A stretch of 13,919 nucleotides of DNA from Actinosomnolentus pattersoniae (SeqCode). Lineage in GTDB: Bacteria; Actinomycetota; UBA4738. The stretch covers positions 1 to 13,919 of the forward strand of contig JACDCJ010000023.1 of the NCBI GenBank assembly GCA_013817655.1, in the 5' to 3' direction. Both the position numbers and the translations under genes were made by a program. Under the pieces are notes generated by a model. It saw nothing but the letters and a program-made list of their open reading frames with translations. It was not told the origin of the DNA and searched no databases. Numbering within the stretch: the stretch's first letter is position 1; each line of letters starts with the position of its first letter. Shown piece after piece: positions 1 to 6,514 of this stretch.

Positions 1-321
1 GTCCAGGCCCAGCTGCGTGAGCTTCACGGACGTGTTGCAGTCGATGTGCGGGGATTCGCGGATCCTCTTGAGCGCCAGGATGTAATGGTCGGCCGCCGCC
101 GCGGCCGCGGACGGAGAGGAGACGCTCTCGCCCAGATAGTCGAGCATGGCCGCCACGCCGGCGCGGTCGAGCTTTCCGGCGGCTTCCATTCCGGCCTCGA
201 GCGAGTCTCCCGCGACGAAACGGTCCGCCACCCTTCGGGCCAGCCGGTGCTGGGTGGCCAGCCGACGCACGAGCGGCAACTCCGTCGTCCAAAGGATGGT
301 TCCTCGAAGGAGCGTGCTCAC
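1..321 (-). CDS. Proline dehydrogenase, N-terminal part (cut by window edge)
   Basis: FAD-dependent proline dehydrogenase oxidises L-proline to pyrroline-5-carboxylate, the first step of proline catabolism, and passes electrons to the respiratory chain. About 107 residues are visible from a GTG start; no other in-frame start is seen just upstream. The sequence runs through a helical N-terminal region (VADRFVAGDSLEAG, then LDYLGESV), a helix of DHYILALKRI type, and ends in SVKLTQLGLD, the beta-strand signature of the PRODH TIM barrel whose lysine lies in the active site. The family is usually about 300 residues, so roughly the last two thirds lie outside the window. It is a separate monofunctional type rather than PutA, because the barrel begins within 100 residues of the start. 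No good Shine-Dalgarno is seen. The family call is firm. Confidence 0.88.
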   Translation of the reverse strand, partial: MSTLLRGTILWTTELPLVRRLATQHRLARRVADRFVAGDSLEAGMEAAGKLDRAGVAAMLDYLGESVSSPSAAAAAADHYILALKRIRESPHIDCNTSVKLTQLGLD

Positions 322-350
322 TAAAGGATCCAGGACTTGGCCACGTGCGC

Positions 351-356
351 AGTATA
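351..356 (-). promoter_or_regulatory. Candidate -10 box for proline dehydrogenase
   Basis: Read on the minus strand this is TATACT, a good match to the actinobacterial TANNNT -10 element. It would place transcription start roughly 23 nt upstream of the GTG start at 321. No convincing -35 box is present at 16-18 nt, so this is a -10-only prediction. Confidence 0.4.
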
Positions 357-400
357 GGAGGCAGTTGCGCAGCCGCTTTCGAGAGCCTGAACGACAAGAA

Positions 401-465
401 AGGCCCAAGGGACCGTGGGCTCGTCACCGGCCGAAGCCGATAACCACCGTTGGCCCCTTGGGCCT
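401..465 (-). terminator. Stem-loop with cUUCGg inner hairpin and T-rich tail
   Basis: An 11-bp perfect inverted repeat (aggcccaaggg at 401-411 with cccttgggcct at 455-465) encloses a smaller hairpin at 428-439 that on the minus strand is CGGC-TTCG-GCCG shortened to a cUUCGg tetraloop. Immediately after the outer stem the minus strand reads TTTCTTGT. The tetraloop and the T-rich tail both indicate transcription on the minus strand. It would end either the mshA operon or an RNA encoded in the gap at 466-803. Confidence 0.55.
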
Positions 466-803
466 GGTGCTCCGAGAAACCTACGCCACCGTCTCGGTCT
501 CCTGGTGGTAACCCCTTTCGTTGGGCTTTGGGGCCTCCCGAGCCTCCCCGCCCGTATGGCCGGGTTGGCCTTCCCCGACCGTCGAGCAGGTGCGCCCAGT
601 TGGCCTTACGGCTTTCCCAGGGGGCCCCATTCGGTTCCCTGATTCGACCGCTTCGGCTCCTCGGAGCAAGCCGGATTCTACGGGCGGCCCCGCACCAGTC
701 AAGGCGCCAAAATCCCAGGTGAACCCGTGTTCTCGCTGGTCAGCGGCCTACCAGGAGCCGGCATTTCAGAGTGACAAGATCCGCGATCCCGCCGAGCCAC
801 GGC
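466..803 (-). other. Gene-free stretch with many stems; possible structured RNA
   Basis: No protein with natural composition is seen here; the short ORFs on both strands are low-complexity Gly/Pro/Arg translations. The stretch contains repeated GGCCAAC / GTTGGCC words (near 450, 565 and 600), a GCTCC-TC-GGAGC palindrome near 654-665 and runs such as GGGGCCCCC that can pair. On the minus strand the word AGAATCCGGCTT near 669-680 resembles the 3' conserved region of RNase P RNA, but the 5' conserved region GAGGAAAGTCC and the central conserved segments are missing, so I do not call rnpB. The stretch is followed on the minus strand by the terminator-like structure at 401-465, which fits a minus-strand RNA. 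Long untranslated tail of the mshA operon is the alternative. Confidence 0.3.
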
Positions 804-1295
804 TCAGCGCGGCGAATCGACGTCCCTGGCCCACGGCGGGGGCTGGTCGAGTCCGGGGCCGCCCTTCGCCACCTGCTCGGCAAGCGCGGTCTCATATGCC
901 AAGGTGAAGAACGGCCGGTAGGTCTCGTCCGTGAGGCTGACCAGCCCACCCAGGAGCTGGTCGAGCAGATCCTCGGTCACGCATCCCGTTAGCACGTCGG
1001 CTAGTAGCATCGTGTCGCCCGCCTCGTTCGCGGCAAAGCGCCAGAGGCGGCTCGACCCGTTCCGCTGGAGCAGCAGTCGGTACGCGGGGCCGGCGTTCTC
1101 CTCGGGAGCACGCATGAAGAACGACTCCGCCCGCAGCGAACGTTCGAAAAGGGTGAGCGAAGCCGAGATCGACTCCTTCCAATAGGACGGAACCATGAGG
1201 TCCCAGGCCCGTTCCGAAGCTGCCAGCACGGTTAGCCTTCCCTCGGCCGCCTCCCGCTCCAGGTGTGCCCGGATCCGCGCCGCCAGGTCGCTCAT
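804..1295 (-). CDS. YbjN-like (type III secretion chaperone-like fold) protein
   Basis: A 163-residue protein with no signal peptide or membrane segment. The central and C-terminal parts (YRLLLQRNG, WRFAANEAGDTMLLADV, then TEDLLDQLLGGLVSLTDETYRPFF) follow the pattern of YbjN-domain proteins: a beta-rich middle with alternating hydrophobic residues, then an amphipathic helix ending at an aromatic cluster. The biochemical role of YbjN proteins is unsettled. The start ATG overlaps the stop of the upstream acetyltransferase (ATGA), so the two are translationally coupled. From memory, mycobacterial mshA (Rv0486) is also followed by a YbjN-domain gene (Rv0487), which supports the call. The domain assignment is by pattern, so moderate. 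Confidence 0.6.
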   Translation of the reverse strand: MSDLAARIRAHLEREAAEGRLTVLAASERAWDLMVPSYWKESISASLTLFERSLRAESFFMRAPEENAGPAYRLLLQRNGSSRLWRFAANEAGDTMLLADVLTGCVTEDLLDQLLGGLVSLTDETYRPFFTLAYETALAEQVAKGGPGLDQPPPWARDVDSPR

Positions 1296-1864
1296 CGGCT
1301 GGTCCGATCCCCCCGATCCGGCTCGCGATTCGCATCGCGCGAGGAGGCGCGGGCCTTTAGGAACTCTTCGCGATTCACGCTCATCACGATGTGATCGACC
1401 CAGCCCCCCTGGTTGAACGATCGTTCTCGAAGCCGAGCCTCCTCGACGAACCCGCAGCGGCGATACATCGCGACCGCGCGATCGTTGTCACCCAGCGCCC
1501 ACAGCTCGACCTGATGCAGGTCCATGCGCTCGAACGCGTACGAGAGAAGCGCCAGGACCGCGTCGCGGGCGAACCCCTGCCCCCAGAACGCCGGCTCGCC
1601 GATGAACATGTAGATCCCGCAGGTGCGATCCCTCCCCCGAAACCGGTTGAGGCCGATCCGCCCCACGGGCCGGTCTCCCACGCAGATGATGAACGGCTCG
1701 CCCTCTCGCCTCGCGAGCTCGACGTCCTCCTTGATGTCCTCCATCGAGAACGGACGCTCGTAGTCCATGTAGTGCCAAACTTCGGGATGGTTCATCCAGC
1801 GGTGAAGCAGCGGGTAGTCGGTCTCCTCAATTGGTCGCAGAAGGACCTTGTCGCCCCGGATCAT
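1292..1864 (-). CDS. GNAT N-acetyltransferase, RimJ/RimL type
   Basis: A 190-residue acetyl-CoA-dependent acetyltransferase that would transfer acetyl to an amine of a protein or small molecule; the substrate cannot be read from sequence. It begins with KVLLRPIEETDYPLLHRW, the usual beta1-alpha1 of this family. The acetyl-CoA binding motif lies at residues 92-101 (AFWGQGFARD) and the C-terminal motif at 124-140 (LGDNDRAVAMYRRCGF), with the tyrosine that commonly acts as general acid at about 134. The start at 1864 was chosen because it opens the beta1 strand and lies 7 nt after the mshA stop; upstream extension gives only Arg/Pro-rich residues. It overlaps the YbjN-like gene downstream by 4 nt. 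The last 20 residues are a charged tail. Insertion of a GNAT between mshA and ybjN is unusual relative to mycobacteria; MshD, the mycothiol acetyltransferase, is a longer two-GNAT protein, so this is not MshD. Confidence 0.87.
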   Translation of the reverse strand: MIRGDKVLLRPIEETDYPLLHRWMNHPEVWHYMDYERPFSMEDIKEDVELARREGEPFIICVGDRPVGRIGLNRFRGRDRTCGIYMFIGEPAFWGQGFARDAVLALLSYAFERMDLHQVELWALGDNDRAVAMYRRCGFVEEARLRERSFNQGGWVDHIVMSVNREEFLKARASSRDANREPDRGDRTSR

Positions 1865-1871
1865 GCGGCGA

Positions 1872-3161
1872 TCATGCGGCCCGGCCCGAGGCGACCTCAC
1901 CGTAGATCGCATGGATCTCCCGGCTTGTGGCGTCCCACGAGAAACCCCCCGCGCGAACGGCCGCGGCGCGTCCCATCCTTTCGGCCAGAGCCCGGTCCGC
2001 GAGGAGGGTCACGATCCGTCGAGCATAGGCGGTGGGCTCGCGCGCTTCCAGCAGGTAGCCCGTCTCGCCATTAGCGACGATGGCCCGCAGCCCCGCCACC
2101 GAGGCTCCGATCACCGGCGTCCCGCAGGAGTGGGCTTCGAGGGCGACCAGGCCGAAGGACTCGGAGCGAGAGGGCATGAGCACCATCTCGGCCGCCGAGT
2201 AGAAGTCGGCCAGACGAGCGTGCGGCTGAGCCGGAAAGAACGAGACGCGCTCCGCAATGCCTTGCCTCCGGGCGAATCGTTCGAGCCGGGCGATCTCCGC
2301 GAGCCCCGTGGCCGCGCCGCTTGGGCCGCCCACGACGGCCAGGATCACGTCCCCCATCACTTCGGGCGCCATGCGCACCGCCTCCGCCATTGCGGCGATC
2401 GCGACATCGGGACCCTTCAGCGGCTGCAGCCGGCCGACGAAGAGGACCAGGCGGACGCCCGCCATGCCGAGCCGGACCTTTGCCTCGTCCCTCGGTTGCG
2501 GCGCGAACACCCTCCGGTCGACGCCGGGAGAAACGATCCGGATCCGGCCCGGGTCAGCGGCGTACAGCTTCACAAGGTTGGTGGCCTCGGCGGTCGTGGG
2601 GGCGAGGATCCGGTCGGCGGCCCGCACGATCCCCTGCTCGCCGGCGACGCGGTGGGGCGGCTCGGGACGGTCGCCCTCGGCGAGCGCACCGTTCTTCACC
2701 TTCCCGAGCGTGTGGAAGGAGGTGACGTGCGGAACGCCCCAGATCTCCTTCGCGCGAGCACCAACCCAACCGGACAGCCAGTAGTGGCTATGGATGACGT
2801 CGTAGGGAGGGTGATTTCTCGCGTCGCGCGGGTCATCGACGGCGGCATGCGTCAGGATCCCTCCGAGGAAGTCTGGGAGAAGGCCGGGCAACTCCTCCTT
2901 CGGCACGGGCGCGCAGGGTCCCGCCTGCACGCGGATCAGGCGGCTTCCCGGCGCCAGATCCTCAACCTGCGAAGCCCCTTCCCCTCGGCAGCGGGTGAAG
3001 ACGTCGACCGCAATCCCCTGCTCGGCCAACCGTTCGGCGACCGACAGGATGTAGACGTTCATCCCACCCGAATCGCCGGTGCCGGGCTGGTCCCGGGGTG
3101 ACGTGTGCAGGCTGATCATGGCCACCCGAGACTTCTCGGTCTGCTCGAAGGGCTGTTTCAT
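1872..3161 (-). CDS. mshA: MshA, D-inositol-3-phosphate glycosyltransferase (mycothiol synthesis)
   Basis: Retaining GT-B glycosyltransferase of family GT4 that joins GlcNAc from UDP-GlcNAc to 1L-myo-inositol-1-phosphate, the first committed step to mycothiol, the actinobacterial counterpart of glutathione. Characteristic MshA features are the N-terminal ISLHTSPRDQPGTGDSGGMN (acceptor loop), IHSHYWLSGWVG near residue 125, KVKNGALAEGD, SPGVDRRVF in the hinge region, VGRLQPLKGPDVAI opening the nucleotide-sugar domain, and ESFGLVALE, the EX7E motif that holds the nucleotide. The length of 429 residues is normal. The ATG at 3161 is preferred over a TTG at 3200, because the TTG sits inside a strong hairpin that ends the upstream gene; no clear Shine-Dalgarno precedes 3161. 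It heads a tight three-gene operon (7 nt to the acetyltransferase). Confidence 0.93.
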   Translation of the reverse strand: MKQPFEQTEKSRVAMISLHTSPRDQPGTGDSGGMNVYILSVAERLAEQGIAVDVFTRCRGEGASQVEDLAPGSRLIRVQAGPCAPVPKEELPGLLPDFLGGILTHAAVDDPRDARNHPPYDVIHSHYWLSGWVGARAKEIWGVPHVTSFHTLGKVKNGALAEGDRPEPPHRVAGEQGIVRAADRILAPTTAEATNLVKLYAADPGRIRIVSPGVDRRVFAPQPRDEAKVRLGMAGVRLVLFVGRLQPLKGPDVAIAAMAEAVRMAPEVMGDVILAVVGGPSGAATGLAEIARLERFARRQGIAERVSFFPAQPHARLADFYSAAEMVLMPSRSESFGLVALEAHSCGTPVIGASVAGLRAIVANGETGYLLEAREPTAYARRIVTLLADRALAERMGRAAAVRAGGFSWDATSREIHAIYGEVASGRAA

Positions 3162-3192
3162 CGGGCGATTCGCGCGGGGAGACACGTGTAAC

Positions 3193-3225
3193 GGGAACAA
3201 CCCGCCGGGCAGGCGGGTTGTTCCC
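3193..3225 (-). terminator. 14-bp perfect hairpin between HbhA-like gene and mshA
   Basis: Perfect inverted repeat gggaacaacccgcc / ggcgggttgttccc (3193-3206 and 3212-3225) with a 5-nt loop. It lies 48 nt after the stop of the HbhA-like gene and before the mshA start, so on the minus strand it is a natural terminator. There is no T-run on either side, as is common for actinobacterial terminators. Confidence 0.7.
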
Positions 3226-3273
3226 TGATCGCTCGTCGCGGCCCTGGGGAGAACTCGGCCCGAGTGCTCCTAA

Positions 3274-3753
3274 CTACCCGATCTTGCGCGCCGCGTTCCT
3301 TGACACTGCGGCCGTGGCCTCCACGGCCCTGCCGACGCTCGTGACCGCGGCCTTGACCCGAGAGCGGGCGGACCCCGCCTGGTTTACGGCACGCCGGGTC
3401 GGGGCCGAGCGCCGAACGCCGGACACGATCCGCTCCCCCCGGTCGGTGAGATCTCTGTACATCCGGATCATCCTGCCCCGCGGATCGGAGGCCATTTGGC
3501 CGACCACGTCCGGAACCTCCCGGGCCTTCTCCATCACAAGCTGGCCCGCGCCGATCGGCGCGTACACGAATGGCCGGATGTAGCCTCCCTTCGGAGCGGG
3601 CATGCTCGAAGCGGGAGCCTTCGACTTCACGGACCCGGCCGGAACCGCCTTCGCCACATTGGCCGCCTTCGCCATGCTGCTCGTCTGGCGGGAGGGCCGA
3701 GCCGCGGTTGCGGTCGCCTTCTTGCGCGTTGTGCTCCTCGTGTTCGTGGCCAT
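3274..3753 (-). CDS. HbhA-like basic Ala/Lys-rich protein
   Basis: A 159-residue basic protein. The N-terminal 45 residues are a disordered Ala/Thr/Lys tail (TTRKKATATAARPS). The middle, PFVYAPIGAGQLVMEKAREVPDVV followed by RDLTDRGERIVSGVRRS at about 65-115, matches the helix pattern of actinobacterial proteins related to heparin-binding haemagglutinin (HbhA). The C-terminal tail is rich in Ala, Arg and Val without the long Lys-Pro-Ala repeats of the mycobacterial adhesin. HbhA homologues bind polyanions and have been linked to surface adhesion and, in some species, to lipid bodies or DNA; the role here is unknown. No signal peptide is visible. The ATG has a strong AAAGGAGG Shine-Dalgarno that overlaps the end of the XRE gene 2 nt upstream. 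XRE gene followed by hbhA is also the order at Rv0474-Rv0475, recalled from memory. Confidence 0.65.
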   Translation of the reverse strand: MATNTRSTTRKKATATAARPSRQTSSMAKAANVAKAVPAGSVKSKAPASSMPAPKGGYIRPFVYAPIGAGQLVMEKAREVPDVVGQMASDPRGRMIRMYRDLTDRGERIVSGVRRSAPTRRAVNQAGSARSRVKAAVTSVGRAVEATAAVSRNAARKIG

Positions 3754-3755
3754 GA

Positions 3756-4184
3756 TCAGGCCTCCTTTCGTGTGATCTTGCTGGGCTTGCGTGCAGGGGC
3801 GGCCGGGCGAGGCGGTGGCTTGCCGCCTTCGGCCGCTTCGACGCGCAGGTCCCCTCGACGGCTCTCGGCGCGGAACGCCTCGTAGATCTGGATAAGTGCG
3901 TGTCGCTGCCGCTCGGAGATGGTGACGTCGGCCATCAGAGCGGCGACGACATCGGGCGCGGGCCGGTCCTCGAGGATGCCCGCCTGAACGTAGAGGGTCT
4001 CGGCGGAGATTCGGAGGGCTCTCGCGATTGCCTGGAGTATCTCGGCGCTCGGCCGTCGAAGCCCACGTTCCACCTGCGACAAGTAGGGAATCGAGACGCC
4101 GGCCGCACCGGCGATGTGCCGGAGGGACAGACGGGCCTTCGTCCGCTGTTCCCGTATGAAGCCTCCGACCTTCGACACGTTCAT
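3756..4184 (-). CDS. XRE-family HTH regulator upstream of HbhA-like gene
   Basis: A 142-residue DNA-binding protein. The helix-turn-helix spans residues 6-65: GGFIREQRTKARLSLRHIA, then AGVSIPYLSQVERGLRRPS as recognition helix and turn, then ILQAIARALRIS. A second helical region follows (75-107, with VTISERQRHALIQIYEAF), then a Pro/Ala/Lys-rich tail. Architecture and length match the regulator next to mycobacterial hbhA (Rv0474, about 140 residues, from memory). The ATG at 4184 was chosen over a longer in-frame ATG at 4325, because 4325 runs back into the asparaginase gene and a TANNNT box lies 8 nt upstream of 4184. It very likely controls its own operon with the HbhA-like gene, but no operator was identified with confidence. 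Confidence 0.85.
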   Translation of the reverse strand: MNVSKVGGFIREQRTKARLSLRHIAGAAGVSIPYLSQVERGLRRPSAEILQAIARALRISAETLYVQAGILEDRPAPDVVAALMADVTISERQRHALIQIYEAFRAESRRGDLRVEAAEGGKPPPRPAAPARKPSKITRKEA

Positions 4185-4192
4185 CGGTGTCG

Positions 4193-4220
4193 ACGATACC
4201 AGGGATTTATACACTTGCAA
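4193..4220 (-). promoter_or_regulatory. Promoter of XRE-HbhA operon, probably leaderless
   Basis: On the minus strand TTGCAA (4215-4220), a 16-nt spacer, then TATCGT (4193-4198). The ATG of the XRE gene begins 8 nt after the -10 box, so the transcript would start at or next to the start codon. No Shine-Dalgarno is present, as expected for a leaderless message. Confidence 0.55.
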
Positions 4221-4240
4221 ACGCCTTACGACACGATGGC

Positions 4241-4261
4241 TAAACCCCCGGCGCTGGGGGT
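4241..4261 (-). terminator. Terminator after asparaginase
   Basis: On the minus strand ACCCCC-AGCGCC-GGGGGT followed by TTAG, a 6-bp GC-rich stem with a 6-nt loop, 12 nt after the asparaginase stop. Short but correctly placed. Confidence 0.55.
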
Positions 4262-4272
4262 CCCGAAGATAG

Positions 4273-5244
4273 TCAGCCCCGGAGGGCGAAGTCGGCGACG
4301 AGCTCCCCAACAGGTTCGCCGCCACCCAGGACCGGCGGGCGCCTGTGCGCCGTGAGCGTCTCCAGTGCGCCGGGCGCGAGCAGCCCCAACAGCTTCAGGG
4401 TCCGAAGCAAGGCGGGCCCGGTGGCCCGCGAGGATCCGTCGCGCACCCGCACGGCGATCCCGAGCGAACCGCCGACCACGGCGGCGCAGGACAGTCCCTC
4501 CGCGCCGCCCTTGACGACGAGGTTCTCCGTCGCCTGCATCACGGCCGTGTCGAGGCGACCACGGCCGGCCACCAGATACGGTTGGGCCCGCATCGCCCGA
4601 ATGGCCCGCGCGGCGTGTGGCGCCAGGGAGCCGAGCGTCTGTGGTTCGCCGAGCCGGGCGAAGATGGTCGCCATCGCGCGAAGGGGCAGTCTGTGCACCG
4701 GCACGCCGCAACCGTCGACGCCCACGTGGGAGGGAGGTTCGTTCCCGCCCTTCGTGACTGCCTCATGAATCGCCTGCTGCAGGGGATGCCGGGGTGTCCG
4801 GTAGCTCTCCAACGGCCAGCCCTTAGAGTGGGCCGCGGCGAGCATCCCGGCGTGCTTGCCCGAGCAGTCCGAGTTGATCGGTAGCCGCTCGGGTGCCGCG
4901 GCCCGGGCCTCGTCCTCCATCGGGCGGACCGCGGGGGTCTGCAGCGCGGCTTCGGGTACGCCGGCACGAGCGAGCACCGAGCGCACCGCCTCGAGGTGGA
5001 CCGGTTCTCCGTTGTGGGAGGCGCACATGACGGCTACCTCTCGGTCCTCGAAAGCGGCCGCCGCAAACGAGAGCGACACGGAGGCCTGGAGCGGCTTCAT
5101 CGAGGAGCGGGCGAACAGCGGCCGGTCCGGGTCTCCGGCGAAGGCGATGAGCCGGCCGGATGCAGCGGCGACGGCGACATCCACGACGTGTACGGATTCC
5201 TCCACACCGGATCGGATGACCCGAACCACAGGTACGTCGCTCAT
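4273..5244 (-). CDS. L-asparaginase II family protein
   Basis: A 323-residue enzyme of the asparaginase II family (Pfam PF06089, the type first described in Rhizobium), which hydrolyses L-asparagine to aspartate and ammonia and is unrelated to the E. coli AnsA/AnsB fold. Family signatures seen: ARSSMKPLQ at 45-53, VMCASHNGEPVH at 72-83, INSDCSGKHAGML at 123-135 (the conserved Cys-Ser-Gly-Lys-His block), GVDGCGVPV near 175, and LVAGRGRLDTAVM near 225. No signal peptide, so cytoplasmic. The start ATG fits the family N-terminus (VRVIRSGVEES); a TAGGCT box lies 10 nt upstream, so its message may have almost no leader. It follows the RsiG-family gene by 75 nt on the same strand and has its own terminator. 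Length is normal, no active-site residue appears lost. Confidence 0.9.
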   Translation of the reverse strand: MSDVPVVRVIRSGVEESVHVVDVAVAAASGRLIAFAGDPDRPLFARSSMKPLQASVSLSFAAAAFEDREVAVMCASHNGEPVHLEAVRSVLARAGVPEAALQTPAVRPMEDEARAAAPERLPINSDCSGKHAGMLAAAHSKGWPLESYRTPRHPLQQAIHEAVTKGGNEPPSHVGVDGCGVPVHRLPLRAMATIFARLGEPQTLGSLAPHAARAIRAMRAQPYLVAGRGRLDTAVMQATENLVVKGGAEGLSCAAVVGGSLGIAVRVRDGSSRATGPALLRTLKLLGLLAPGALETLTAHRRPPVLGGGEPVGELVADFALRG

Positions 5245-5319
5245 GCGGAGAGGGAGCCTACGGCCGGTGCCATCGCGCGACCACCCGTCATCGCGACGTA
5301 GGCGTGGCTCCGCCCCACT

Positions 5320-5853
5320 TCAGGAGAGAGCCCGCGAGGGATCCTCCCGATACCGGTGCTTCAGCTCGTCCTGCAGGCTGTCGTGGACCCTCATCACCGC
5401 GCTCCGGTCCCCCGACACCTCGCGCTCCCCCCGAGCGAGGACTTCGATGGCTTCGGCGAGGTGTTCGTCCTCCAGCGCTCGTGGGTCGTCGACGATCAGC
5501 CGACCTACCATTTCGTCGGCCCGACGTTCAGCCTCCTCCACGTCCTCGGCGGGCAGGACCACGCGAACAGCCTCGCCTCGGACCCGCGCGCGAGGAGGGC
5601 CCTGAGACAGGACTCGCTGGAGCTCCTCGAGCAACGGGGGCGGGGCGGAGCCCGTGGCCCGGCGCTGGCTCTCGGCGGTCAACGCGTCCCTGCGCACCTG
5701 CACGAGGCGACGCAAGAAGGACAGGAATTCTCGCTCGGCGAGGGCCATCGCGCGACGGCGCCGGACCTCCTCGAGGGACAGGTCCGAGATCCCCTCCAGG
5801 AAGGCCGGCTCCAGCACCTGGCGTGTCCGGCTGAATCGAGCGACTCCCGTCAT
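5320..5853 (-). CDS. RsiG-family protein (c-di-GMP-linked anti-sigma factor family)
   Basis: A 177-residue coiled-coil protein of the RsiG / 'aerial mycelium formation' family. In Streptomyces, RsiG with c-di-GMP holds sigma factor WhiG inactive; homologues are widespread in Actinobacteria. Visible: DLSLEEVRRRRAMALAE then FLSFLRRLVQVRRDAL, the first long helix of the hairpin, and a C-terminal helix with LEDEHLAEAIEVLARGERE, SDRSAVMRVHDSLQDEL-like spacing and an HRYRED end, all typical. The c-di-GMP motif E-x3-S-x2-R-x3-Q-x3-D is present as S45, R48, Q52, D56, but the Glu position holds R41, flanked by E40 and E42. The middle (VRVVLPAEDVEEAERRADE) is longer than I expect. Start 5853 was chosen because a GGGGAGG lies just upstream, though only 2 nt away; ATG 5877 is in frame but overlaps a GATAAT -10-like box (5876-5881). 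No sigma factor gene is adjacent. Confidence 0.75.
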   Translation of the reverse strand: MTGVARFSRTRQVLEPAFLEGISDLSLEEVRRRRAMALAEREFLSFLRRLVQVRRDALTAESQRRATGSAPPPLLEELQRVLSQGPPRARVRGEAVRVVLPAEDVEEAERRADEMVGRLIVDDPRALEDEHLAEAIEVLARGEREVSGDRSAVMRVHDSLQDELKHRYREDPSRALS

Positions 5854-5902
5854 GGCCTCCCCATCTGGCGCAGGCATTATCGCTCAGAGGCGCGCCGCGG
5901 TG

Positions 5903-6451
5903 TCAGATAACGTAAAGAACGAGCCGTGGTCCCGCCATCAGCCAGTGCTCCGTGGAAGCGTACTGCGTAACCCCTCCCGCAGAAGTCAATGCGAAGTCGA
6001 GCGTGCCGGGGCTGCAGAAGAGAACCGGCGGTGGCCCGCATAGCGCGGAGGTCAGGTCCATCTCCACGGCCTGTCCCATCGAGACCCCGCCCGTCTTGCC
6101 GAGGAACGTTCCGAGATCCGGCCTGGTGGCCCACGTGATCGTGGACTCGGCCCACCCGGGCGATGCGAGGTAGAGCTTCGAGCCGGCGCCGTCTCGGAGG
6201 GGAAAGAGCTTCAGGACGATGCGAGTCACCTGGCCCGATACCTCCACCCGGAAGTAGGATCGCATCCCCCGCCCGGTCTGCAGGATGTCGTCGGCTCCGA
6301 AGTTCGTGGTGGGCTGGGCAGACAGTACGGTCGCGTCGGCCTCCGCAACCTGGTCGTAGTACACGTCCTCCGGGCTCGCCGAGGCTCCCGAGGTACCGAA
6401 TAGCAACGTTGCGGCGAGCAGGCCCGTAATAGTGATGAAAGATTTCCTCAT
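5903..6451 (-). CDS. Secreted DNRLRE-domain protein
   Basis: A 182-residue exported protein consisting of a signal peptide and one DNRLRE domain (related to CBM96-type carbohydrate-binding modules). The signal peptide is residues 1-25 (MRKS, a hydrophobic core ITGLLAATLLFG, cleavage after ASA). The domain shows ADATVLSAQPTTNFGADD at its start, SYFRVEVSG, ITWATRPDLGT in the middle, MDLTSAL and then TQYASTEHW and APRLVLY-like GPRLVLY at the end, which are the classic landmarks. Such domains usually decorate large extracellular enzymes or adhesins; a free-standing single domain is less common. Two cysteines (in CGPPPVLFC) could form a disulfide. ATG 6451 has a good AAGGAG Shine-Dalgarno 7 nt upstream. 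It lies downstream of the response regulator and is probably transcribed separately. Confidence 0.8.
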   Translation of the reverse strand: MRKSFITITGLLAATLLFGTSGASASPEDVYYDQVAEADATVLSAQPTTNFGADDILQTGRGMRSYFRVEVSGQVTRIVLKLFPLRDGAGSKLYLASPGWAESTITWATRPDLGTFLGKTGGVSMGQAVEMDLTSALCGPPPVLFCSPGTLDFALTSAGGVTQYASTEHWLMAGPRLVLYVI

Positions 6452-6514
6452 CAAGACTCTCCTTGGGGGTGCGTAGCGGGTATGGCTTGACCCTAGGAGG
6501 CCGGTATGAGGGCT

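Noticed and set aside
466..803. RNase P RNA (rnpB) on the minus strand
   Set aside because: Only one 3' core-like word (AGAATCCGGCTT) is present; no GAGGAAAGTCC, no central conserved segments, and the spacing to any partner is far too short.
322..803. tRNA-Sec (selC) or tmRNA in the gap, which would fit the selenoprotein
   Set aside because: No acceptor/T-arm pairing, no TTCA anticodon stem and no tmRNA ends could be found on either strand.
1848..3101. 417-residue plus-strand ORF opposite mshA
   Set aside because: It is the antisense shadow of mshA; composition is Arg/Gly/Pro-rich without any recognisable domain.
3159..3200. Longer mshA start (TTG at 3200)
   Set aside because: It lies inside the 14-bp terminator-like hairpin at 3193-3225 and adds residues not typical of MshA.
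5872..5910. WhiG-type promoter in front of the RsiG-family gene
   Set aside because: A GCGATAA word resembles part of the -10 consensus, but there is no TAAA at the required distance.
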